Assembly: GCF_041438805.1 (NCBI RefSeq)
Contig: NZ_CP109190.1
Coordinates: 3,782,001-3,846,000, forward strand
Origin: Streptomyces sp. NBC_01707
GTDB taxonomy: Bacteria > Actinomycetota > Actinomycetes > Streptomycetales > Streptomycetaceae
Length of the DNA stretch: 64,000 nt
Direction of reading: 5' to 3'
Shown in pieces: positions 1-8,737 of this stretch. A program made the position numbers and the translations under genes. The notes under the pieces were generated by a model, which was not told where the DNA came from, ran no database searches, and saw only the letters and a program-made list of their open reading frames with translations. Position 1 is the stretch's first letter. The number at the start of each line of letters is the position of its first letter.

Positions 1-1
1 C

Positions 2-1339
2 CTGCCCAAGCGGCGCGGGGTCGAGCTCTCGCTCCTCATCGGGGCGGTCCTCATCTCCGTCTACGGCTACGCCGCCGTCGGTCTCGCGCGCAACGACGCG
101 GTCCCTCCCGATGTCGCCGGTTACGGCGCCGGCCTGGGGTTGCTCGCCCTCCTCGCGCACCTTGCCGTCCGCTTCCGCGCCCCGTTCGCCGATCCGCTGC
201 TGCTCCCCATCGCCGTGCTGCTCAACGGTCTCGGCCTGGTACTGATCTACCGGCTCGATCTGGAGACGCCCAAGGACCAGGCCGCACCCACCCAGCTGAT
301 CTGGTCGACGCTCGGTGTCGCGTTCTTCACCGTGGTCGTCGTCTTCCTCCGCGACCACCGGGTGCTCCAGCGGTACGCGTACCTCTCGGTCGCCGCCGCC
401 CTCGTCCTGATGATCGTGCCGATCTTCTTCCCGGCCGTGAACGGCGCCAAGATCTGGATCCGGGTCGGCGGATTCTCCTTCCAGCCCGGCGAGTTCGCCA
501 AGATTCTGCTCGCCGTCTTCTTCGCGGCGTATCTCGCCGCGAACCGCAACGCCCTCGCCTACACCGGCCGCAAGTTCTGGCGGCTCCAGCTCCCCACCGG
601 CCGTGTGCTCGGCCCGATCGTGGCGATCTGGCTGCTCAGCGTCTGCGTGCTGGTCCTCGAACGCGACCTGGGCACCTCGCTCCTCTTCTTCGGCCTCTTC
701 GTGATCATGTTGTACGTGGCGACCGGCCGGACCGGCTGGATCGCGGTGGGACTGCTGCTCGCCGCCGTCGGCGCCTTCGTCGTCGGCTCCTTCGAACCGC
801 ATGTGCACAGCCGGGTGCAGGACTGGCTCGATCCGTTCGCCACCATCGCCGCGGGCCGCGGGCCCAGCCAGCTCGCCCAGTCGCTGTTCGCGTTCGCCGC
901 GGGCGGGATGCTCGGTGCCGGGCTCGGTCTCGGCCACTCCATCCTCATCGGCTTCGCCGCCAAGTCCGACTTCATCCTGGCGACGGCGGGCGAGGAGCTC
1001 GGGCTGTCCGGGCTGACGGCGGTCTTCCTCCTGTACGCGCTGCTCGTCGCCCGCGGCTATCGGGCCGGCCTCGCCCTGCGCGACCCCTTCGGGCGGCTGC
1101 TGTCGATCGGGCTCGCCTCGATCCTGGCCCTCCAGGTGTTCGTCATCGCGGGCGGTGTGATGGGGCTGATCCCGCTGACGGGCATGGCGATGCCGTTCCT
1201 CGCCCAGGGCGGTTCGTCCGTCGTCACCAACTGGATCATCGTGGCGCTGCTCATCCGTGTCAGCGACGTCGCCCGCAGACCGCACCCCGACCAGGTGGAG
1301 ACCGGGGTCGTCGCACCGGTCGCGGAGGAGCAGTCGTGA
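2..1339 (+). CDS. FtsW/RodA/SpoVE-family cell-wall glycosyltransferase (5' end outside window)
   Basis: This is a polytopic membrane protein of the SEDS family. These enzymes polymerise lipid II into glycan strands together with a cognate class B transpeptidase. The frame is open to the left edge and begins inside the protein (KRRGVELSLLIGAVLISVYG), so the true start lies upstream. Many hydrophobic helices are visible. The conserved C-terminal block is present: GEELGLSG, then MGLIPLTGMAMPFLAQGGSS, the family signature. The last bases overlap the next gene as GTGA, so the two are translationally coupled. Streptomyces has several SEDS paralogues. By its neighbour and C-terminus this is the FtsW-like copy paired with a small PBP rather than the dcw-cluster ftsW, but the exact paralogue is inference. 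Confidence 0.9.
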   Translation: MPKRRGVELSLLIGAVLISVYGYAAVGLARNDAVPPDVAGYGAGLGLLALLAHLAVRFRAPFADPLLLPIAVLLNGLGLVLIYRLDLETPKDQAAPTQLIWSTLGVAFFTVVVVFLRDHRVLQRYAYLSVAAALVLMIVPIFFPAVNGAKIWIRVGGFSFQPGEFAKILLAVFFAAYLAANRNALAYTGRKFWRLQLPTGRVLGPIVAIWLLSVCVLVLERDLGTSLLFFGLFVIMLYVATGRTGWIAVGLLLAAVGAFVVGSFEPHVHSRVQDWLDPFATIAAGRGPSQLAQSLFAFAAGGMLGAGLGLGHSILIGFAAKSDFILATAGEELGLSGLTAVFLLYALLVARGYRAGLALRDPFGRLLSIGLASILALQVFVIAGGVMGLIPLTGMAMPFLAQGGSSVVTNWIIVALLIRVSDVARRPHPDQVETGVVAPVAEEQS

Positions 1340-2793
1340 TCCGCTACATCCGGCGGGCCGCCGCGTTCTGTCTGCTGCTGCTCATGGCGCTCCTGCTGAA
1401 CGCCGCCCGCATCCAGGTCTTCCAGGCCGACGAACTCGACGGCAACCCCGCCAACCGCCGCCGGACGATCGTCCGTTACGACCAGCCGCGCGGCGACATC
1501 ATGGTCGGCAAGAGGTCCGTCACCGGCTCCCGGAACACCGGCGAGCAGCTCAGCTACGAGCGCACGTACACCAACGGCCCGTTGTACGCACCGGTGACCG
1601 GCTATGCCTCGCAGACGTACGGCACGACGCTGATCGAGAACGCCGAGGACGGCATCCTCTCCGGCACCGACCCGATGCTCGCCCCGGTCCCCCTGTGGAA
1701 CGAGATCACTCGCAGCCAGCAGCCCGCGGGCGACGTCGTCACCACCATCAAGGACTCGACGCAACGCGCCGCGTACGACGGGCTGGGCAACCGGCGGGGC
1801 GCGGTCGCCGCCCTCGAGCCGTCGACCGGCAAGATCCTCGCTCTGGTCTCGACCCCCTCGTACGATCCGGGGCGGCTCTCCGGCACCGGTTCCTCGGTCA
1901 CCGACGCCTGGCGGCAGCTCAACGCGGACAGGAACCAGCCGATGCTGAACAGGGCGATCCGGCAGACCTATCCGCCGGGTTCCACCTTCAAGATCGTGAC
2001 AGCTGCGGCCGCGCTCGACGCGGACGTGGTCAAGGACCCCGACGCCTACACCGACACCCCGTCCCCCTATGTGCTGCCCGGGACCAGCACCACGCTCCCC
2101 AACGAGGCGCGCGGCTGTGAGGAGGCGTCGCTCGCCGAGGCGATCCGGGTGTCGTGCAACACCGTGATGGCCCATCTGGGGGTGCAGGTGGGGCTGGACG
2201 GGATGGTGGAAGCGGTGCGGAAGTTCGGCTTCAACGACACCGGGCTGAAGATCCCGTCCGGGGTGGCGAAGAGCAACTTCGACACCGACATGAGCGACGA
2301 CCAGCTGGCCCTGTCGTCGATCGGGCAGTACGACACGACGGCGACGCCCCTGCAGATGGCGATGGTGGCATCGGCCGTGGCGAACGGCGGGGAGCTCAAG
2401 TACCCGTACCTGGTCGACCGTACGACCACCAAGGGCGGCACCACCGTCCGTCAGAACACCACCCGCTCGTACCACCAGGCGATGAGCCCGCGTACGGCGT
2501 CGCAGCTGCAGCGGATGATGGTCGACGTCGTGGAGCGGGGCACCGGGTCGAACGGTGCGATCTACGGGGTGACGGTGGGTGGCAAGACCGGCACCGCGCA
2601 GCACGGCATCGACAACACCGGTATGCCGTACGCCTGGTTCATCTCCTGGGCCGAGTCCCCGGACTCGGGGCAGCCGGCGGTCGCCGTCGCGGTCGTCGTC
2701 GAGGACGCCGCCGCGAAGCGGGCGGACATCAGCGGGGGCGGGAGCGCGGCTCCGATCGCCAGGTCCGTCATGGAGGCGGCGCTGCGGGGCTGA
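1336..2793 (+). CDS. Penicillin-binding protein (class B-like D,D-transpeptidase)
   Basis: This 485-aa membrane-anchored transpeptidase probably cross-links the glycan made by the upstream SEDS protein. It has an N-terminal membrane anchor (about residues 9-24) and a PBP dimerisation-type region. All three active-site motifs are intact: STFK with nucleophile Ser216, SCN at 273-275, and KTGT at 417-420. It is shorter than typical FtsI, fitting the actinobacterial PbpA type. The GTG start overlaps the upstream stop as GTGA. A large shadow ORF lies on the opposite strand and is not a gene. Confidence 0.93.
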   Translation: MIRYIRRAAAFCLLLLMALLLNAARIQVFQADELDGNPANRRRTIVRYDQPRGDIMVGKRSVTGSRNTGEQLSYERTYTNGPLYAPVTGYASQTYGTTLIENAEDGILSGTDPMLAPVPLWNEITRSQQPAGDVVTTIKDSTQRAAYDGLGNRRGAVAALEPSTGKILALVSTPSYDPGRLSGTGSSVTDAWRQLNADRNQPMLNRAIRQTYPPGSTFKIVTAAAALDADVVKDPDAYTDTPSPYVLPGTSTTLPNEARGCEEASLAEAIRVSCNTVMAHLGVQVGLDGMVEAVRKFGFNDTGLKIPSGVAKSNFDTDMSDDQLALSSIGQYDTTATPLQMAMVASAVANGGELKYPYLVDRTTTKGGTTVRQNTTRSYHQAMSPRTASQLQRMMVDVVERGTGSNGAIYGVTVGGKTGTAQHGIDNTGMPYAWFISWAESPDSGQPAVAVAVVVEDAAAKRADISGGGSAAPIARSVMEAALRG

Positions 2794-2879
2794 AGGTACG
2801 ACTGCACGGTTGCGGACCGGGTCGTCTCGCGGCGCGGAACGGTCCGTGCGGCGCGGAGCGCGCTGATTACTGTGCGGCC

Positions 2880-3359
2880 ATGACATCTCTCGCGCCGCAG
2901 CCCGGCCACGAACTCGCGCAGGTGAACATCGCCCGACTCAGATTCCCGCTGGACTCCACCGAGTTGAAGGACTTCGTCGACGCTCTCGATCCGGTCAACG
3001 CGGTCGCCGACCGAGCCGCCGGCTTCATCTGGCGGCTCCGGAGCGAGACCGGGAACGCCACCGACGTACCGGTCTTCGGCGACTCCTGGCTGATCGTGAA
3101 CATGTCGGTGTGGCGGGACAGGGACGCCCTGACGGCCTTCATGTACCAGGGGCAGCACCGCGAGCTCCTCGCCCGGCGGCGCGAGTGGTTCGAGCGGGTG
3201 GCGGAGGCGATGACCGCCCTGTGGTGGGTGCCGGCCGGTGAACGCCCGACGGTGCAGGACGCCGAGGAGCGTCTGCGGCATCTGCGCGAGCACGGACCGA
3301 CGGAGCGGGCGTTCACCCTGCGGACCGTCTTCCCGGCCCCGACCGCCGCAGCGGGCTGA
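2880..3359 (+). CDS. DUF3291 family protein
   Basis: This small soluble protein of 159 aa resembles the DUF3291 family, which adopts a dimeric alpha/beta-barrel-like fold. The opening (HELAQVNIARLRFPLDS) and the central block (SWLIVNMSVWRD, then WWVPAGERPTVQDAEERL) are the typical conserved stretches. No catalytic function is established. The ATG was chosen because the conserved N-terminal region begins just after it. The stop at 3359 abuts the stop of the convergent gene at 3360 with no base between them, so there is no room for a separate terminator. Confidence 0.8.
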   Translation: MTSLAPQPGHELAQVNIARLRFPLDSTELKDFVDALDPVNAVADRAAGFIWRLRSETGNATDVPVFGDSWLIVNMSVWRDRDALTAFMYQGQHRELLARRREWFERVAEAMTALWWVPAGERPTVQDAEERLRHLREHGPTERAFTLRTVFPAPTAAAG

Positions 3360-4169
3360 TCAGCCGATCGGCCTGCGCGACTCGGCCCTGACCTGGGCCG
3401 TGTCCGCCGCCGCCTGCTCCAGGTCCACGCTCTTCGGGTCCTGGACCGCGATCTTGGGAGTGACCAGGCCGACGAAGGCCGCCGTGTTGTCGTCGCCCCA
3501 GGCGCACATGGGAATGGTGCTGGTCGTTCCGGCGTCCTTCGACGTCACGACCTGACAGGCCACCGTGATGTCGTATCCGTCGGGCGTGAACTCCCTGGCG
3601 GGTACGACGACGGTCATCCCCTTCTCTCCCGCGGCCCCTTCCAGGATCTTGTCCCGGGTGAACTCCGGCATCCTGATCCGGCCCCACATACCGGAGATGA
3701 CCAGAACGCCGTCCTCGGCGGAGGCGTACCGGGTGACGACGGCCTTCACATCACGGACGCTGGGGTCAGGGACCTCCTCGACCTCCTTGCCGTCGGTCGA
3801 CGACGTGTCCTCGGCGAGCGTGTACTCCTCGTCCAGCAGCTTCTTCGGCACGGTCAGCCGGTATTCGGCCTCGGGGAAGCCACCCACGACCGATTTCCCG
3901 GCCCCGACCAGCTGGAAGGCGGTGTAGCCGAGGGCGCCGACCGCCACCAGTGCGGCGGCGGCGATCCCGATGACCATGCCGGTCCGCTTCTTCCTCGGCG
4001 GCCGGGCGCCGGGCAGGCCGGGCATCCCCGGCTGCCCCCAGGGCCCTTGCGGCGGCAGTTGCTGCGGATAGCCGTACGGGGGCTGCTGGGCATACGGGTT
4101 GTGCTGCGGGTGCGGAGGCTGAGGCGGCCCGTACGGGCCCTGCGGCGGCTGCGGCGGCGGCATGGTCAT
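3360..4169 (-). CDS. Proline-rich single-pass membrane protein, function unknown
   Basis: I do not recognise a named domain. The 269-aa product begins with about 55 residues rich in Pro, Gln, Gly and Tyr (PPQPPQGPYGPPQPPHPQ). A basic RPPRKKR stop-transfer patch follows, then one transmembrane helix at about 67-90, then an extracytoplasmic domain of about 180 residues containing two cysteines. This is a common layout for secreted-domain proteins of unknown role in Streptomyces. An in-frame TTG at 4178 is an alternative start, but ATG at 4169 is preferred; neither has a strong ribosome binding site. Confidence 0.72.
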   Translation of the reverse strand: MTMPPPQPPQGPYGPPQPPHPQHNPYAQQPPYGYPQQLPPQGPWGQPGMPGLPGARPPRKKRTGMVIGIAAAALVAVGALGYTAFQLVGAGKSVVGGFPEAEYRLTVPKKLLDEEYTLAEDTSSTDGKEVEEVPDPSVRDVKAVVTRYASAEDGVLVISGMWGRIRMPEFTRDKILEGAAGEKGMTVVVPAREFTPDGYDITVACQVVTSKDAGTTSTIPMCAWGDDNTAAFVGLVTPKIAVQDPKSVDLEQAAADTAQVRAESRRPIG

Positions 4170-4223
4170 GGCGCCCAAGTTACGTCACTCATGCGAACGC
4201 CGATTCGACACAGGGTGGCCGTC

Positions 4224-5108
4224 TCAGCTCAGCGGCTCACGACTGCGCAGCCACCGGGCCGGCACTCCGTCGACGCCGGTGGCCGCGGCGACGACTCCGC
4301 CGGTGATGGCGCAGGTCGTGTCGACGTCGCCGAAGCCCTCGGCGGTGGCCCAGAGGGCCGCTTCCAGATCGCCCGCATGCCGGGCCGCGGTCCACAGCGC
4401 GAACGGGACCGTGTCGTCGGCCCGGATGCGCTGGCCGTTGCCGAGCAGATCGGCCGCCTTCCACGGTTCGGTGGTGAACGGCACGGCCGCGGCACGCCGG
4501 ATCCCGTCCCGTACCGGTCCTTCGGGCGTACGGTCGGCGACCGCCGTCAACGTGAACCCGCCCCGCACCTGCAGTGCGGCGGCGACGGCCACGGCCACCG
4601 CGCCCGCGATGCCCTGCGGGTGGGCGTGGGTGACCTCGGCCGACAACTGCGCCTGCCTGGCTACATGGTCGAGGTCCGCGTGGAACCGGGCGCCGAGCGG
4701 TGCGACCCGCATGGCGGCGCCGTTACCGAGGCTGCCGCCCTCGAACAGGTCGGGCGCGAGGGTACGCCAGTCGGCCGGTGCGGTGAGCAGCTCGGGCAGC
4801 AGGATGTGCATGCCGTGGCCGTAACCGCGGGCCGGGTCGATGTCGTACGTGAGGGCGAAGCAGGTGGCGAGCCGGTCCTGGTCGACCTCGCCGTGGTCGT
4901 CGAGGACGCGCTGCAGGGCGCGGGCCATCGCCGTGTCGTCGGTCCAGTGCCAGACCGGTTCGGCGGGTGCGCGACGGGCGCGGATCTCGTCACGGGCCTG
5001 CTGGGGCGAGCGGAAGAGCGGGAACCATCGCTCCCCGAAGGCATCACCGAGTGAGAGTCCTTCGAGGCTTCGGCGGGCGGCCGCCAGGTCTGCGCGCGGG
5101 GGCGTCAT
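4224..5108 (-). CDS. ADP-ribosylglycohydrolase family protein (DraG/ARH type)
   Basis: This 294-aa protein belongs to the ADP-ribosylglycohydrolase fold, which removes ADP-ribose from protein side chains or hydrolyses related N-glycosidic bonds using two Mg ions. The metal-binding motifs are visible in order: GLSLGDAFG near the N-terminus, WTDDTAM at about residue 53, the central GNGAAMRVAPLG, and the C-terminal GDVDTTCAITGGVVAA supplying the last aspartates. The catalytic set looks complete. The start at 5108 is favoured because an AGG lies 9 nt upstream. An ATG at 5117 is an alternative. The natural substrate cannot be deduced from neighbours. Confidence 0.88.
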   Translation of the reverse strand: MTPPRADLAAARRSLEGLSLGDAFGERWFPLFRSPQQARDEIRARRAPAEPVWHWTDDTAMARALQRVLDDHGEVDQDRLATCFALTYDIDPARGYGHGMHILLPELLTAPADWRTLAPDLFEGGSLGNGAAMRVAPLGARFHADLDHVARQAQLSAEVTHAHPQGIAGAVAVAVAAALQVRGGFTLTAVADRTPEGPVRDGIRRAAAVPFTTEPWKAADLLGNGQRIRADDTVPFALWTAARHAGDLEAALWATAEGFGDVDTTCAITGGVVAAATGVDGVPARWLRSREPLS

Positions 5109-5292
5109 GAGGGCCATCCTGGCGCCCGGCGGGAGCGGGTGTACATCCCTCATGGACGCGAACGGCCGGCGTCCGGCCCGAGATCTCGAGGAACTGTGCC
5201 CCGACATCCGCGCGTCACCGCCGAGGGCGTCGCCAAGACGCCCGCCGCACTGCCGCAGGCGCCGGTACGGGGAGTGACCGGTGGGCGGTCCC

Positions 5293-5318
5293 GCGGCCGG
5301 CCTCCGGACGCCGGCCGC
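5293..5318 (-). terminator. GC-rich stem-loop downstream of the ferritin-like gene
   Basis: A 9-bp perfect inverted repeat (5293-5301 with 5310-5318, GCGGCCGGC/GCCGGCCGC) and an 8-nt loop lie 24 bp past the stop of the minus-strand diiron gene. There is no U-tract, as is usual in Streptomyces. Confidence 0.5.
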
Positions 5319-5341
5319 TCGAGGGCCTGGTGGTGGGCCGC

Positions 5342-6445
5342 CTACGCCGAGCCGTCCGCTATCGCGTCCTCGACCTCCGCCACGCGGGCCTGTTCCTCCG
5401 CCGCGAACCGGTCTCGGTCCAGCTGTTCGGCGATCTCCTCGTCCTGGGCCATCAGCAGGTCCAGGTTGGAGTCGCCGAGCTCGAAGACGCCCATGTCGAC
5501 GTAGGCCTTCTGGAGCCTTTCGCCCCACAGTCCTATGTCCTTGACGCACGGGACTATCCGGCTGAACAGCAGCTTGCGGAAGAGCTGCAGATACTCCGAG
5601 TGCTCGGAGAGCTCCTTGGCCTCCTGCTTGCCCACGCCGAAGTTCTGCAGCACCTCGACACCGCTGAGCCGGTCCCGCATCAGGTAGCAGCCCTCGATGA
5701 CGAACTCCTCGCGTTCGCGCAGTTCGGCGTCGCTCAGCTGCTTGTAGTAGTCGCGCAGCGCCATTCGTCCGAAGGCGACATGGCGGGCCTCGTCCTGCAT
5801 GACGTACGCGAGGATCTGCTTGGGCAACGGCTTGGTCGTGGTGTCGCGGATCATGCCGAAGGCGGCGAGGGCGAGCCCCTCGATGAGGACCTGCATGCCG
5901 AGGTACGGCATGTCCCAGCGCGAGTCGCGCAGGGTGTCGCCCAGCAGGCCCTGCAGGTTGTCGTTGACCGGGTAGAGCATCCCGACCTTCTCGTGCAGGA
6001 ACCTGCCGTAGATCTCCGCGTGCCGGGCCTCGTCCATGGTCTGGGTCGCGGAGTAGAACTTCGCGTCCAGATCGGGGACCGACTCCACGATCCTGGCCGC
6101 ACAGATCATGGCGCCCTGCTCGCCATGGAGGAACTGGCTGAACTGCCAGGAGGTGTAGTGCTTGCGCAGCTCCCCCCGGTCCTTCTCGGTCATCTTCGCC
6201 CAGTGCGGTGTGCCGTACAGCGTGAGCGCCTCGTCCGGGGTGCCGAGCGGGTCGGCGGGGTCGACCTCCAGGCTCCAGTCGATGCGCTTGTTGCCGTCCC
6301 ACTGCTTGTCCTTGCCCTTCTGGTAGAGGGCGAGGAGGCGCTCGCGGCCGTCGTCGTACTCCCAGCTGAAGCGGGCGGCGCCGGAGGCGGGCACCTGCCA
6401 CAGCGGTTCCTCGGGGGCGGTGGTGTAGAGGTCGTGTGTCGACAC
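5342..6445 (-). CDS. Ferritin-like / R2-like diiron protein
   Basis: This 367-aa protein has the ribonucleotide-reductase-R2-like ferritin fold. The diiron ligand pattern is clear: Glu in FLHGEQGAM, DEARH in QTMDEARHAEIYG, Glu in VLIEGLALAAFG, and a second DEARH in QDEARHVAFGRM. These proteins act as oxidases or oxygenases or have redox functions; the substrate is unknown. The GTG at 6445 is chosen because a strong AAGGAG lies 6 nt upstream. The frame extends to a weaker start at 6511 with no such site. It is divergent from a second diiron protein (AurF-like) at 6624 and shares a 178-bp control region with it. Confidence 0.85.
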   Translation of the reverse strand: MSTHDLYTTAPEEPLWQVPASGAARFSWEYDDGRERLLALYQKGKDKQWDGNKRIDWSLEVDPADPLGTPDEALTLYGTPHWAKMTEKDRGELRKHYTSWQFSQFLHGEQGAMICAARIVESVPDLDAKFYSATQTMDEARHAEIYGRFLHEKVGMLYPVNDNLQGLLGDTLRDSRWDMPYLGMQVLIEGLALAAFGMIRDTTTKPLPKQILAYVMQDEARHVAFGRMALRDYYKQLSDAELREREEFVIEGCYLMRDRLSGVEVLQNFGVGKQEAKELSEHSEYLQLFRKLLFSRIVPCVKDIGLWGERLQKAYVDMGVFELGDSNLDLLMAQDEEIAEQLDRDRFAAEEQARVAEVEDAIADGSA

Positions 6446-6508
6446 GGACGGCTCCTTCGCCTCGCATGGTTCGATAAGTTCCGTGGCGGTTACGTCAGTT
6501 GGCAGGTT

Positions 6509-6609
6509 CACACGTTGGTAGACGCCGGGTCAACAAGTCGTGCGCAAGGGATTGACGGCCTTGCTGACAAGCAGTCTCATAAGAAGTGACCGCTGGTAAC
6601 CCACGTGTG
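6509..6609. promoter_or_regulatory. Divergent control region between two diiron genes with inverted half-sites
   Basis: The divergent intergenic region contains CACACGTTGG at 6509-6518 and its near-perfect inverted partner CCCACGTGTG at 6600-6609 (9 of 10 positions). One lies next to each gene. The TetR regulator at 7600 is a plausible ligand-responsive binder. This is inference; no binding site for it is known to me. Confidence 0.3.
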
Positions 6610-6623
6610 AGGTGCCCTCAGCC

Positions 6624-7558
6624 ATGACGACAGTGACCGAACGCGACGTGCAGACGCTTCGCGACGCACTCGGCCCGCTCCGGGACCGCGAGCAGATCGC
6701 CGAACGCCTCCTGGAGTCCTCGGCCAAGCACTCCTTCGACCCGGACACCGAGCTCGACTGGGATGCGGCCGTCGAGGACGGCAAGTGGTTCTGGCCGCCC
6801 GAGCTCGTCTCGCTCTACGACACCCCGCTGTGGCGGAAGATGTCCGAGGAGCAGCGGATGGACCTCGCCCGGCACGAGGCGGCTTCGCTGGCCTCGCTCG
6901 GCATCTGGTTCGAGATCATCCTGATGCAGCTGCTGGTCCGGCACATCTACGACAAGCCCGTGACCAGCAATCATGTCCGCTACGCACTCACCGAGATAGC
7001 CGACGAGTGCCGGCACTCGATGATGTTCGGCCGCATGATCCAGTGGGGCCAGGCACCCAACTACCCCGTTCCGCGCGTCTATCACAACCTCGCACGGGTG
7101 CTGAAGACGGTGTCCACACGCCCGGATCGTTCGCCGCGACCCTGCTCGGCGAGGAGATCCTCGACTGGATGCAGCGGCTGACGTTCCCGGACGAGCGCGT
7201 CCAGACTCTGGTGCGCGGCGTGACCCGGATCCATGTGGTCGAGGAGGCGCGGCATGTCCGCTACGCCCGCGAGGAGCTGCGCCGGCAGATGGTCACCGCA
7301 CCTCGCTGGGAGCGTGAGTTCACCCGGCTGAGCTGCGGGGAGGCGGCACGCGTCTTCTCCGTCTGCTTCGTCAACCCGCAGGTGTACGAGAACGTCGGCC
7401 TCGACCGCCGCGAGGCCGTCGCCCAGGTGAAGGCGAGCGGCCACCGTACGGAGGTCATGCAGACCGGCGCGAAGCGGCTGACGGACTTCCTCGACGACAT
7501 CGGTGTGCTGAACGGGGTCGGCCGCAGGCTGTGGAAGAGCTCGGGCCTGCTGGCCTGA
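6624..7558 (+). pseudogene. AurF-like diiron N-oxygenase family protein, interrupted by a frameshift
   Basis: Two adjacent frames together give one protein of the p-aminobenzoate N-oxygenase AurF type (diiron oxygenase; PF11583-like). The first half, up to about 7121, carries a ligand segment (EIADECRHSMMFGRM). The second half, from about 7125, carries VVEEARHVRYAREEL and the normal C-terminus. Reading KTVSTRP then GSFAATLLGEEIL requires one extra G in CCCGG at about 7121-7125, so one base is missing there. It may be a recent pseudogene or a sequencing error, because both halves show good coding character. ATG 6624 follows GAGG by 12 nt. The TetR gene follows 41 bp downstream and may control the locus. 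Confidence 0.8.
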
Positions 7559-7599
7559 CCCGGCTCCCCGCGCCGAGGGGACCGCTTACGCTTCGAGGT

Positions 7600-8352
7600 A
7601 TGACCTCCGCTGCCGCAGCCCCGCCGAACCGCGCGTACCAAAGGCTCAGCGTCGAGGAGCGCCGCACGCAACTCCTCGGTGCGGCGCTCACCCTCTTCGC
7701 GCACCGGGCTCCCGACGAGGTCTCGCTCGACGAGGTCGCGGCGGCGGCCGGAGTCTCCCGCCCTCTCGTCTACCGATACTTCCCCGGTGGGAGGCAGCAG
7801 TTGTACGAGGCTGCGCTCCGGTCCGCCGCCGACGAACTGGAGCTGTGCTTCACCGAGCCGCCCGTGGGCCCGCCCACCGAACGGGTGGCGCGGGTGCTCG
7901 GCCGCTATCTCGCCTTCGTCGACGAGCACGACACCGGGTTCAGCGCGCTGCTGCGCGGTGGCAGCGTCGCGGAGACGTCCCGGACGACGGCGATCGTCGA
8001 CGAGGTGCGGCGGGCGGCGGCCGAACAGATCCTGCTCCACCTCGGCCGCGGAGACACGCAGGCACCGGGCCCCCGGCTGCGGATGATGGTGCGCACCTGG
8101 ATCGCGGCCGTCGAGGCGGCCTCGCTGATCTGGCTGGACGAGGAGAAGCAGCCTCCGGCGGACGATCTGCGCGCCTGGCTGGTCGACCAGCTGATCACCC
8201 TGCTCGCCGCCACCGCGGCGACGGACCGGGAGACTGCATCCGTCGTGGCGGAGCTGCTGGCGCTGGAGACCGCCGACGGCCCGGCCGGACGGCTGGCCGC
8301 CCGGCTCGTCCCGGTGATCGCCGAAGCGGCGCACCTGCTGCCACCGGACTGA
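7600..8352 (+). CDS. TetR-family transcriptional regulator
   Basis: This 250-aa regulator has an N-terminal TetR helix-turn-helix (about residues 22-68). It contains the typical sequence RRTQLLGAALTLFA, then LDEVAAAAGVSRPLVYRYFP. A large, more divergent helical ligand-binding domain follows, containing WIAAVEAASLIWL. It lies directly downstream of the AurF-like gene in the same orientation. It could therefore regulate that gene and the divergent ferritin-like gene. The ATG has only a GAGG directly adjacent, so the exact start is moderately certain. Confidence 0.88.
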   Translation: MTSAAAAPPNRAYQRLSVEERRTQLLGAALTLFAHRAPDEVSLDEVAAAAGVSRPLVYRYFPGGRQQLYEAALRSAADELELCFTEPPVGPPTERVARVLGRYLAFVDEHDTGFSALLRGGSVAETSRTTAIVDEVRRAAAEQILLHLGRGDTQAPGPRLRMMVRTWIAAVEAASLIWLDEEKQPPADDLRAWLVDQLITLLAATAATDRETASVVAELLALETADGPAGRLAARLVPVIAEAAHLLPPD

Positions 8353-8386
8353 GTACCGGAACACGCCCCTGGGTCAGACTGGGGGC

Positions 8387-8653
8387 GTGAGAAGTGAGAA
8401 CACCACCTTCAGGGGCGGCCCGCTGGACGGGCGGGTCCTGCCCGTCCTCGTCGGCGCGACCGGCCATCCGCCCAAGTGGTACGAGGTCCCGGTGCCGGAT
8501 GCCGACGGCGGACCGGCCACCGTGTACACCTACCGGCGGGTCCCGGCCGGATACTCCAAGCGGCTGGGTGTGCAGCGCGGCTGGGTGTACGAATACGCGC
8601 CCGAGGGCCGCGAGCGCCACACTCCCAAGTGGCCCTGGTCGAAACCGAACTGA
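8387..8653 (+). CDS. Small conserved hypothetical protein (88 aa)
   Basis: This 88-aa protein starts at GTG directly after a G-rich stretch. It is rich in Gly, Pro and aromatic residues (FRGGPLDGRVLPVL near the N-terminus, YTYRRVPAGYSKRLGVQRGW in the middle, PKWPWSKPN at the end). It has no signal peptide or membrane helix. I recognise the pattern as a common Streptomyces small hypothetical but know no function. It sits 34 bp after the TetR gene and 84 bp before the kinase-like gene. Confidence 0.65.
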   Translation: MRSENTTFRGGPLDGRVLPVLVGATGHPPKWYEVPVPDADGGPATVYTYRRVPAGYSKRLGVQRGWVYEYAPEGRERHTPKWPWSKPN

Positions 8654-8737
8654 CCCGCGCGCATCCCGGCTGCGCGCACCGGACCCTCTAAGATCGACGG
8701 ATCCATGGTCACGAGACCGGTCACAAGGGGGTGCGCC

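Noticed and set aside
4224..6467. 747-codon single frame spanning the ADP-ribosylglycohydrolase and beyond
   Set aside because: Only the 3' 294 codons carry the family motifs. The rest is a shadow of the ferritin-like gene in another frame.
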